The notes below the pieces were generated by a model. The model was not told the DNA's origin. It saw nothing but the letters and a program-made list of their open reading frames with translations, and did not search any database. The position numbers and the translations under genes were made by a program. 12,488 nt of DNA, taken from NCBI GenBank assembly GCA_016786965.1, contig JAEUVL010000433.1:1-12488 (forward strand), in the 5' to 3' direction. The stretch comes from Chitinophagaceae bacterium. GTDB lineage: Bacteria > Bacteroidota > Bacteroidia > Chitinophagales > Chitinophagaceae. Position 1 is the stretch's first letter; the number at the start of each line of letters is the position of its first letter. This document shows, one piece after another, positions 1-5,396 of this stretch.

Positions 1-201
1 GCGAACGAAAACGAAAGGGGGTGCCAGGTCTCTATGTTCATGCTGCGAAGAGGAAGAGAAATATTTGATGAATTGACAAAACAGGGAGTCATTGCCGATT
101 GGCGGGAGCCTAATGTGATACGGGTAGCACCAGTGCCGTTGTATAATTCGTTCGAAGATGTTTACCAATTCGGCTCAATAGTTGGGCAGTTAATTAGTTA
201 A
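1..201 (+). CDS. kynU: Kynureninase, C-terminal end (5' part outside window)
   Basis: Only the last 66 codons and the TAA stop are present, in frame with base 1. The translation contains RGCQVSMFM and then ADWREPNVIRVAPVPLYNSF, followed by EDVYQF. This is the conserved C-terminal block of kynureninase, a PLP-dependent fold-type I enzyme that cleaves 3-hydroxykynurenine to 3-hydroxyanthranilate and alanine. The active-site lysine lies upstream of the window and cannot be checked. The next gene on the same strand, 111 bp away, is kmo, which makes its substrate, so co-transcription is likely. The last three codons (Leu-Ile-Ser) and stop fall inside a repeat that is found again at the end of kmo. 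The truncation is caused by the window edge and is no sign of a broken gene. Confidence 0.93.
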   Translation, partial: ANENERGCQVSMFMLRRGREIFDELTKQGVIADWREPNVIRVAPVPLYNSFEDVYQFGSIVGQLIS

Positions 202-233
202 TCAGGTTAATGGTTTATTAGGAAATACAGGAA
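190..233 (+). repeat. Intergenic repeat copy 1 (kynU 3' end / kynU-kmo spacer)
   Basis: This 44-bp block begins with TTAATTAGTTAATCAG, which encodes the last three codons and stop of kynU, and continues into the spacer. It aligns without gaps to 1645-1688, at the end of kmo, with 39 of 44 identities: 16/16 at the left end and 20/21 over the right end (213-233, one A/G difference). A second shared block, CAACCAATAAA, lies at 280-290 here and at 1727-1737 in the other spacer. It may be a dispersed intergenic element or a local duplication. Confidence 0.75.
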
Positions 234-312
234 TGTTCTAAAAGGGAAGAGCAGATTCGAATAGCGGAGACCAATCAGTCAACCAATAAAGGAGTTTACA
301 GTAATACGATTC

Positions 313-1656
313 ATGAAAAAAGAAATCACCATAGTCGGCGCGGGTCTTGTTGGCTCATTGCTTTCCATATACCTGGCCAAACGAGGTCATAAAGTACGCA
401 TCTACGAACGCCGCGGCGATATGCGCAAAGAGCATATGAGTGCCGGTCGTTCCATTAACCTGGCGTTAAGCGACAGGGGTTTGCTGGCATTAGATAAAGT
501 TGGATTAGCAGAGGAGATCAAACAGATCTCTATTCCCATGCATGGCCGCTATATTCATAACCTGGATGGAAGCACCGCTTTTCAGCCTTATGGGAAAGAG
601 GGACAATATATCAACTCAGTTTCAAGAGGCACACTGAACATGAAATTGATGGACCTGGCAGAACAGCATGGTGTGGAAATTTATTATAACCAGAAGTGTT
701 CGGCTATCGACTGGAAAAAGCAATTGGTTGATTTTGAAATATCAAACCTCGAGTTTCAAACTACCCGCTTTGACCTTCTCTTTGGAGCCGATGGCGCATT
801 CTCCGCCGCCCGGTTGCATCACCAGTTACAACATGAAAAATTTGATTACCAGCAATACTATATTGATTGCGGGTATAAAGAGCTGACAATTCCGCCAACA
901 GCCAATGGCGATTTTGCCATGGAAGTAAATGCCCTGCATATCTGGCCCCGTAAAGATTATATGCTGATCGCATTACCCAATTTGGATAAAACATTTACCT
1001 GTACATTATTTTTTCCGTTCGAAGGAGAAGCTTCTTTTTCCAACCTGACTACGGAGGAAAAAGTGAAAGATTTCTTCGAAAAGACTTTTCCTGATGCTTT
1101 GCCGCTGATGCCGGACTATATTACACAGTTCTTCAACAACCCGGTGTCTTCCTTAGTTACAGTAAAATGTTTTCCCTGGATACGGGAGGATAAATTTGCC
1201 CTGATCGGTGATGCCGCACATGCTATCGTTCCCTTCTTCGGGCAAGGCATGAACTGCGGATTTGAAGATTGCAGAATTCTTGATGAACTGATTGAAAAAA
1301 ATGGTGATGACTGGCAAGCAATTTTACAGCAATACCAGGCACTTCGCAAACCAGACGGTGATGCTATTGCCAATTTAGCCATTAATAACTTTACAGAGAT
1401 GCGGGACAAGACTGCGGATCCCAAATTTTTACTCCAGAAAAAAATTGAGGCCAGGCTGCATGAAAAGTACCCGGATAAATGGATCCCAGCTTACTCCCAG
1501 GTTACTTTCAGCCCATATATCCGGTATTCGGAGGCGTTGCTAAGAGGACAGAAACAGGAATCTATCATGCAGCAAGTAATGGCGACGCCTGGTATTGAGG
1601 ATAAATGGAATAGCGAGGAAGTGGAAAAGATGATTTTAAAGCGGTTAATTAGTTAA
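313..1656 (+). CDS. kmo: Kynurenine 3-monooxygenase (FAD-dependent)
   Basis: This is a 447-residue flavin monooxygenase that hydroxylates L-kynurenine to 3-hydroxykynurenine using NADPH and O2. The N-terminal FAD Rossmann motif GAGLVG is at residues 9-14, with the acidic ribose-binding residue at E32. The GADGAFS motif is at 158-164, and the second FAD motif, GDAAHAIVPFFGQG with downstream NCGFEDC, spans about 299-320. The segment MHGRYIHNLDG (76-86) followed by PYGKEG (92-97) carries an Arg (R79) and a Tyr (Y93) that match the substrate-binding Arg/Tyr pair known from yeast KMO. The length is close to bacterial KMOs, and there is no obvious C-terminal membrane anchor as in mitochondrial forms. 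The chosen ATG puts the FAD motif at the usual distance from the N terminus. The gene follows kynU and precedes pyrF on the same strand. Confidence 0.96.
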   Translation: MKKEITIVGAGLVGSLLSIYLAKRGHKVRIYERRGDMRKEHMSAGRSINLALSDRGLLALDKVGLAEEIKQISIPMHGRYIHNLDGSTAFQPYGKEGQYINSVSRGTLNMKLMDLAEQHGVEIYYNQKCSAIDWKKQLVDFEISNLEFQTTRFDLLFGADGAFSAARLHHQLQHEKFDYQQYYIDCGYKELTIPPTANGDFAMEVNALHIWPRKDYMLIALPNLDKTFTCTLFFPFEGEASFSNLTTEEKVKDFFEKTFPDALPLMPDYITQFFNNPVSSLVTVKCFPWIREDKFALIGDAAHAIVPFFGQGMNCGFEDCRILDELIEKNGDDWQAILQQYQALRKPDGDAIANLAINNFTEMRDKTADPKFLLQKKIEARLHEKYPDKWIPAYSQVTFSPYIRYSEALLRGQKQESIMQQVMATPGIEDKWNSEEVEKMILKRLIS

Positions 1657-1688
1657 TCAGTCTACTTGTTTATTAGGGAATACAGGAA
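1645..1688 (+). repeat. Intergenic repeat copy 2 (kmo 3' end / kmo-pyrF spacer)
   Basis: This is the second copy of the block at 190-233 (39/44 identical). It starts three codons before the kmo stop, so kmo also ends Leu-Ile-Ser-stop. In this spacer the repeat can fold with sequence further right: GTTTATT (1668-1674) is the exact reverse complement of AATAAAC (1732-1738), and GTTAATCAG (1652-1660) matches the complement of CTGATAAAC (1738-1746) with one mismatch. This gives an imperfect hairpin spanning most of the kmo-pyrF gap. Confidence 0.75.
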
Positions 1689-1750
1689 GTCTCCAAACTT
1701 GGAAGGTCATTTAGGCAACTGGATGCCAACCAATAAACTGATAAACCTAC

Positions 1751-1758
1751 TAACTTCG
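1751..1758 (+). promoter_or_regulatory. Probable -7 box of the pyrF promoter
   Basis: TAACTTCG matches the Bacteroidota -7 consensus TAnnTTTG at 5 of 6 defined positions. It is followed by CTGCC and then the pyrF ATG. The 16 bases TAACTTCGCTGCCATG are 14/16 identical to the same region of ftsK (9749-9764), which has a perfect box. No TTG-type -33 element is obvious. If used, the transcript would start at or next to the ATG. Confidence 0.45.
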
Positions 1759-1763
1759 CTGCC

Positions 1764-2573
1764 ATGACCCGCCAGCAACTTATTGACCAAATCAGAAAGA
1801 AACACTCATATCTCTGTGTTGGCTTAGACACAGACATAACAAAAATCCCACAACATCTTCTAGCAGAACCCGACCCTGTGTTCGCTTTCAACAAAGCCAT
1901 TATTGATGCAACCAAAGACCTGTGTGTGGCTTATAAGACCAATACAGCTTTTTACGAAGCATTGGGGGTTAAGGGCTGGGAGGCAATGGAGAAAACGGCT
2001 CATTATATTGGTGATCAGCATTTCAAAATTGCTGATGCCAAACGTGGTGATATAGGCAATACTTCTGACCAGTACGCTAAAGCATTCTTCGAAGCACTGC
2101 CTTTTGATTCAGTAACCGTTGCTCCTTATATGGGAGAAGACAGTGTCAAACCATTTTTACAGTACCCAGGTAAATGGGCCATAGTATTGGGATTAACGTC
2201 TAATAAAGGCGCCGCTGACTTTGAATTGCAGCAGGCAGGTGGTGGATTATTGTATGAGAAAGTAATGAATACCGTTTCAGCCTGGGGTACGCCAGAAAAT
2301 TTGATGTTCGTTGTCGGTGCCACACAGGCCGATTCGTTTACTAATATCCGGAAAATAACCCCGAGTCATTTCTATCTCGTTCCCGGGGTAGGAGCGCAGG
2401 GAGGCAGCCTGAAGGAAATTTCTGAGAAGGCGATGAATCAGGACTGTGGTATTTTGGTAAATGCCAGCCGGGCAATTATTTATGCTTCGGAAGGTGAAGA
2501 TTTTGCTGAAGCGGCAAAACAGGCAGCAGCCGGGTATCAAGCTGAAATGAAACTGTATCTGTCTATTCACTAA
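1764..2573 (+). CDS. pyrF: Orotidine-5'-phosphate decarboxylase (PyrF, long subfamily)
   Basis: This 269-residue (beta/alpha)8-barrel enzyme converts OMP to UMP, the last step of de novo pyrimidine synthesis. CVGLDTD (18-24) carries the first-strand substrate Asp, and YKTNTAFYE (57-65) the Lys of strand 2. The catalytic signature DAKRGDIGNT (91-100) holds the active-site Lys93 and its Asp partners. The phosphate-binding parts are VPGVGAQGG (206-214) and NASRAIIYAS (233-242), with R236. The length of about 270 residues and the KRGDIGNT form place it in the longer OMP decarboxylase subfamily, distinct from the roughly 230-residue E. coli type. The ATG at 1764 lies five bases after a -7-like box. 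A strong hairpin terminator follows the stop. There is no evident metabolic link to the kynurenine genes upstream. Confidence 0.96.
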   Translation: MTRQQLIDQIRKKHSYLCVGLDTDITKIPQHLLAEPDPVFAFNKAIIDATKDLCVAYKTNTAFYEALGVKGWEAMEKTAHYIGDQHFKIADAKRGDIGNTSDQYAKAFFEALPFDSVTVAPYMGEDSVKPFLQYPGKWAIVLGLTSNKGAADFELQQAGGGLLYEKVMNTVSAWGTPENLMFVVGATQADSFTNIRKITPSHFYLVPGVGAQGGSLKEISEKAMNQDCGILVNASRAIIYASEGEDFAEAAKQAAAGYQAEMKLYLSIH

Positions 2574-2582
2574 AATAGAAAA

Positions 2583-2611
2583 GAGCAGCTTTCGACGGCT
2601 GCTCCTTTTTT
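2583..2611 (+). terminator. Intrinsic terminator after pyrF, probably bidirectional
   Basis: GAGCAGC (2583-2589) and GCTGCTC (2598-2604) form a perfect 7-bp GC-rich stem with an 8-nt loop. On the + strand a T6 run (2606-2611) follows, giving a standard terminator for pyrF. On the - strand the same stem is followed by TTTTCTATTTTA, so it may also stop the convergent operon that ends at 2618. Confidence 0.85.
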
Positions 2612-2617
2612 CATGGC

Positions 2618-3616
2618 TTATATAGTTCGGGTTGATTTTGATTTCTTTTTTTCGGAGAGATCGACCTGCATGTCATGTCCTGCAATGATCTCACCAAAGC
2701 TGGAGTGCACTTTTATTTTGATAGTCCCACTTCCTGAAGTTCCGGCATATTGCCTGGTGAAACGGGGGCCGTAATATTTACTGTCTTCTTCCTGGGCTTT
2801 TATGGTAAATGAGCTTTTATTTGTAAACCCGCCATGCGAAGCAGTGATATCATATGACGCAGATAAACTCTTATCGAGGTCAAGGTACACAGTAGAGTAT
2901 GAGTTATTGATGTCAAGCGATTTTGCACCATTATCAATATTAATCTTGACACGGGAGAACTCCAGGTGCGATTTAACGTTTCCGCTTAGTTTGTTCACAG
3001 ATCCCTCAGAGAATTTGATGCTTAACCTTCCTCCGCTAACCTCAGCAATATCTGTTTTCCCAAACTCCACATTTATTTCTTTCGTATTGCTGATCTTTCC
3101 CGCCGAAAGCGAGCCAAACTTACTTGTTAACTGTGCTTCTCCCCGGTAATCGGGAATCACCATTTTGCCAAACTGGTTACTCGCTTCCAGCGCATTACCG
3201 GCCGGCAGGTACACCATATAGTTGATCTCCATTCCTTCATTATGGTATTCACCTTTTCTCTTTTTTTCTGCATTTTTATTTTCTTCGAATTTCGTAATAA
3301 AGCTAATGGTGCTGCCTTCTTTGTTGTCTTCAATAGAAATGCGGTCTATTATCTCCTGGGCCCTTTGCTCATCATCAGATCGGCCTGTTATGGTAACATC
3401 CACTTTGACCTCGTTCTTATCCCAGGTCACCAATTTCATTTCACCAAACTGGTTATTCAGACGTACTTTATCATTGCCTGAAAGTGGGTAAGATTTAGAA
3501 AAGGGCTTTGTCTTTTTGAATTTAGCTTCATGCTTTTCTTTTTCCTGGGCGTTCAGGCTGGTAAAGGCAAACAGGGCGAGCAGGAATACGACCGTATTAA
3601 ATAATTGACGTTTCAT
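2618..3616 (-). CDS. Secreted FG-repeat beta protein, DUF4097-like putative adhesin
   Basis: This 332-residue protein starts with a clear signal peptide (MKRQ, hydrophobic core about 8-20, cleavage probably after LNA at 21-23). The mature part is rich in short beta-strand-like segments and repeats a pattern of small or polar residue, Phe, Gly: NQFGEM (55-60), NQFGKM (147-152), SKFGSL (165-170), VEFGKT (183-188) and SSFGEI (305-310). This is the look of DUF4097/DUF2807-type putative adhesin domains, which are thought to form a right-handed beta-helix outside the cytoplasm. A Lys/Glu-rich loop (about 110-126) and a basic tail (323-330) are present. No catalytic motif is visible. Its start overlaps the end of the anti-sigma-like gene by 20 bp, so it is the last gene of the sigma operon. 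It may be the effector or signal-receiving arm of that system. The family assignment rests on pattern, and the exact function is unknown. Confidence 0.7.
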   Translation of the reverse strand: MKRQLFNTVVFLLALFAFTSLNAQEKEKHEAKFKKTKPFSKSYPLSGNDKVRLNNQFGEMKLVTWDKNEVKVDVTITGRSDDEQRAQEIIDRISIEDNKEGSTISFITKFEENKNAEKKRKGEYHNEGMEINYMVYLPAGNALEASNQFGKMVIPDYRGEAQLTSKFGSLSAGKISNTKEINVEFGKTDIAEVSGGRLSIKFSEGSVNKLSGNVKSHLEFSRVKINIDNGAKSLDINNSYSTVYLDLDKSLSASYDITASHGGFTNKSSFTIKAQEEDSKYYGPRFTRQYAGTSGSGTIKIKVHSSFGEIIAGHDMQVDLSEKKKSKSTRTI

Positions 3617-4181
3617 GGCTTTTACTTTTTTTGTTTTGTTTTATTTCTTTAATGATCAATAATTGCCTGTTCAGTAATTCACTCTGCAGTTGTAAATTCT
3701 GAATCATGGCTTCCAGCAGTATTTCTCGGTTAGGATTGGCTGGTAATTTTAATTTGAGGGCCTGGTAAGAGCTGTCCAGTTCATTCATGTCTGTTACAAA
3801 CTGCTGGTACAACTGTGGATATTCTTTTTCCAATTGTTTAAGTTCAGTTTGCTGCAGGCCGATAAGTTCACGAAATTGGTAAATCTGTTTAGCATATACC
3901 GGGTCAGTGATTTCATTAAGGTCATCTTTTAGCACCGGCGCCGGTATCGATGCTGTATCCTGCGATCTGTTCTTGCTATTGATCAATATATAAACTGACA
4001 GGCTCAGCAGCACCAGAACCACTGCCGCAGCTGCTATTTTCCATTTATGTGACAGCAGGTAATGTGCTTTTTTCTGATGCGGAACAACAGTGGCAATCTT
4101 TTTATACAACTGAGAATTTGGTTCTTCAGTATCAAACTCTGTCCGGTGATCCTCTATGAATTGTTTTAGTTTGTCAGTCAT
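3597..4181 (-). CDS. Single-pass membrane anti-sigma-like protein with periplasmic coiled coil
   Basis: This 194-residue protein has a short cytoplasmic N terminus (1-47, with FIEDHRTEFDTEEP at 8-21), one strong transmembrane helix (about 48-68) and a periplasmic part. Residues about 97-182 of that part are rich in Gln, Leu, Glu and Lys, with heptad-like spacing typical of a coiled coil. The start ATG overlaps the stop of the ECF sigma gene as ATGA (4178-4181), so the two are translationally coupled. Small one-helix proteins directly behind ECF sigma genes are usually anti-sigma factors. The N-terminal stretch resembles those seen in Bacteroidota anti-sigma proteins, but no zinc-binding HxxxCxxC motif is present. 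The role is inferred from position and topology. The coiled coil could sense the envelope or bind the secreted FG-repeat protein. Confidence 0.65.
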   Translation of the reverse strand: MTDKLKQFIEDHRTEFDTEEPNSQLYKKIATVVPHQKKAHYLLSHKWKIAAAAVVLVLLSLSVYILINSKNRSQDTASIPAPVLKDDLNEITDPVYAKQIYQFRELIGLQQTELKQLEKEYPQLYQQFVTDMNELDSSYQALKLKLPANPNREILLEAMIQNLQLQSELLNRQLLIIKEIKQNKKSKSHETSII

Positions 4182-4732
4182 GTTGTACCTCCCTTTTGCA
4201 GCAACTGTAATAATTTTTGTTTGGCCCTGTGGTATTGTGTTCTTACGGTAGATTGGGTGACGTGTAAAATATCTGCGATCTCTTCATGGTCATATCCTTC
4301 AAATAAATGCAGGCTGAGCACTGTGCGATAACCATTCGGAAGTTGCTTCATCGTTTTTCTGATCTCTTCTACTTTTAATTGTATGTTTTCTTCATCTGCT
4401 GGTACCGTATCAGCGGCGTGTTGAAGCGAGGTTTCTTCAATATCAACCAACACCATTTTTCGGCGACGTAGCATATCGATTGACTTATTCACTACGATAC
4501 GTTTCAACCAGGCGCCAAAAGTGGAACTGTAGTCAAAATTATCCAGCCGAAATGCTGCTACAAATGACTCCTGCAACACATCTTCAGCATCGGCTGTATT
4601 ATTCACAATGCGCAGGCTGGTATTATACATGGCTTTAGAATACTGCTGGTATAGCATTTCATATCCCTGTACATCTCCCAGCTTGCACCGGGTTATTAGC
4701 TCATCTTTAAAAACAGCTGCGGTAAGTTCCAA
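4178..4732 (-). CDS. ECF-family RNA polymerase sigma factor (TTG start)
   Basis: This 184-residue protein has sigma region 2 at about 20-91: YQQYSKAMYNTSLRI, the core-binding segment ADAEDVLQESFVAAF (47-61), and FGAWLKRIVVNKSIDMLRRR (72-91). After an acidic linker comes region 4 (about 126-178), LPNGYRTVLSLHLFEGYDHE followed by the helix-turn-helix EIADILHVTQSTVRTQYHRA (151-170). Regions 1 and 3 are absent, as in ECF sigma factors. The start must be TTG: an in-frame TGA sits directly upstream (4733-4735), and the first ATG (residue 26) would delete part of region 2. The TTG start gives the usual N-terminal distance. It heads an operon with a membrane anti-sigma-like protein and a secreted protein, so it probably directs transcription in response to envelope or surface signals. 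Its target promoters are unknown. Confidence 0.92.
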   Translation of the reverse strand: MELTAAVFKDELITRCKLGDVQGYEMLYQQYSKAMYNTSLRIVNNTADAEDVLQESFVAAFRLDNFDYSSTFGAWLKRIVVNKSIDMLRRRKMVLVDIEETSLQHAADTVPADEENIQLKVEEIRKTMKQLPNGYRTVLSLHLFEGYDHEEIADILHVTQSTVRTQYHRAKQKLLQLLQKGGTT

Positions 4733-4752
4733 TCAGTTGGCTTTTTAATAAA

Positions 4753-4769
4753 TACGCAGGCCCTGCATA
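4753..4769. promoter_or_regulatory. Palindrome upstream of the sigma operon (possible operator)
   Basis: TACGCAGGCCCTGCATA is a near-perfect inverted repeat: GCAGG/CCTGC around a single C, with outer TA/TA also matching and one mismatch pair. It lies about 20-36 bp upstream of the TTG start of the sigma gene, where a promoter or operator would be expected. No Bacteroidota -7 consensus box was recognised next to it, so autoregulation is speculative. Confidence 0.3.
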
Positions 4770-4868
4770 TTTGTTGCATGAATTTATTTCAATACTGTTT
4801 TTTTGCAGGGAATAGGCGGATGACCGGGTAAAAGGGGTTGATGAAAGGCGGCCCGGGATATGGAATGG

Positions 4869-5312
4869 CTATTTTGCCAATCGTCCCCGGGCCCTTCGCA
4901 TTTTAATAAAGTTTACCAGGTGGTATGCAATTAAGGCAATTAATACCCAAACCGGTAGGGTTAAAGAGATAAACTCTTTTGGTAATTTAAAGGGCCAGTA
5001 CGAGGCAAATAAAAGCAGTACAAATAACACCGGCATTAGTAAAACATATTTTTTTTGCTCCTGCCTGCACAAGAGGGCTGTCATCAATGCGCCTGCAAAA
5101 ATGCCAAAGCAGAGACCTTTAATGTCATCCTGTATATGAAAAGGATGAAAATGGTCATAAAGCCGGATATAAGCTTCCCGGTCATGAGTTTCCAGGGGTG
5201 GAAAAACACCCCCGGTTTGTAATTGAAAAAGGGAAAGTGTTAGCATAGCAATCAGTAGTCCGGCGCACAGCGCCAACAGAATTCCCGCCACTTCTTTTGC
5301 TGTATTACTCAT
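4869..5312 (-). CDS. Unrecognised four-helix inner-membrane protein
   Basis: The protein is 147 residues from the chosen start. Four hydrophobic segments are visible, at about 8-30, 64-82, 89-106 and 114-136, with a charged/His-containing loop (HDREAYIRLYDHFHPFHIQD, 43-62) between helices 1 and 2 and a basic C-terminal tail (KMRRARGRLAK). I do not recognise a family, and no catalytic motif is evident. An upstream in-frame ATG at 5378 would add 22 residues without typical start features and would run over the promoter region of the divergent acyl-CoA dehydrogenase gene. The internal ATG at 5312 is preferred because the helix begins soon after it and GATATTTG, a near-match to the -7 consensus, sits four bases before it on the - strand. 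The gene precedes the sigma operon on the same strand, separated by 136 bp, so it could be unrelated to it. Confidence 0.65.
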   Translation of the reverse strand: MSNTAKEVAGILLALCAGLLIAMLTLSLFQLQTGGVFPPLETHDREAYIRLYDHFHPFHIQDDIKGLCFGIFAGALMTALLCRQEQKKYVLLMPVLFVLLLFASYWPFKLPKEFISLTLPVWVLIALIAYHLVNFIKMRRARGRLAK

Positions 5313-5316
5313 AAAC

Positions 5317-5324
5317 CAAATATC
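5317..5324 (-). promoter_or_regulatory. Probable -7 box for the four-helix membrane protein
   Basis: On the - strand the sequence reads GATATTTG, then GTTT, then ATG. It matches TAnnTTTG at 5 of 6 defined positions. The four-base gap to the ATG at 5312 parallels the five-base gaps at pyrF and ftsK, and it is part of the reason for choosing this start. Confidence 0.4.
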
Positions 5325-5344
5325 TCCCTTTTTCGCTAATCCGT

Positions 5345-5352
5345 TACCTTTG
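5345..5352 (+). promoter_or_regulatory. Probable -7 box for the acyl-CoA dehydrogenase gene
   Basis: TACCTTTG is a perfect match to the Bacteroidota -7 consensus TAnnTTTG. It lies 44 bases before the ATG at 5397, which predicts a leader of roughly 40 nt. It sits between the divergent start codons at 5312 (-) and 5397 (+). No clear TTG -33 element is visible about 20 bp upstream. Confidence 0.5.
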
Positions 5353-5396
5353 CCCCAGCTAAATATTACATCAACCATATAAACCAGTCAATAACG

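Noticed and set aside
288..294. AAAGGAG as a Shine-Dalgarno sequence for kmo
   Set aside because: It lies 18 bases before the ATG, too far for normal ribosome positioning, and Bacteroidota rarely use such sites. It is probably incidental to the repeat-rich spacer.
1116..1424. 102-codon antisense frame in kmo
   Set aside because: It overlaps the conserved second FAD motif of kmo on the opposite strand, and its translation has no recognisable features.
4848..4892. GGCCCGGGAT and CCCCGGGCCC near the end of the membrane-protein gene as a terminator
   Set aside because: The GC-rich palindromic pieces are not followed by a T-run on either strand, and one of them lies within the coding region.
5313..5378. 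22-residue N-terminal extension of the four-helix membrane protein
   Set aside because: It overlaps the -7 box of gcdH, adds a non-helical charged stretch and leaves the better promoter-to-start arrangement at 5312 unexplained. It cannot be fully excluded without homologues.
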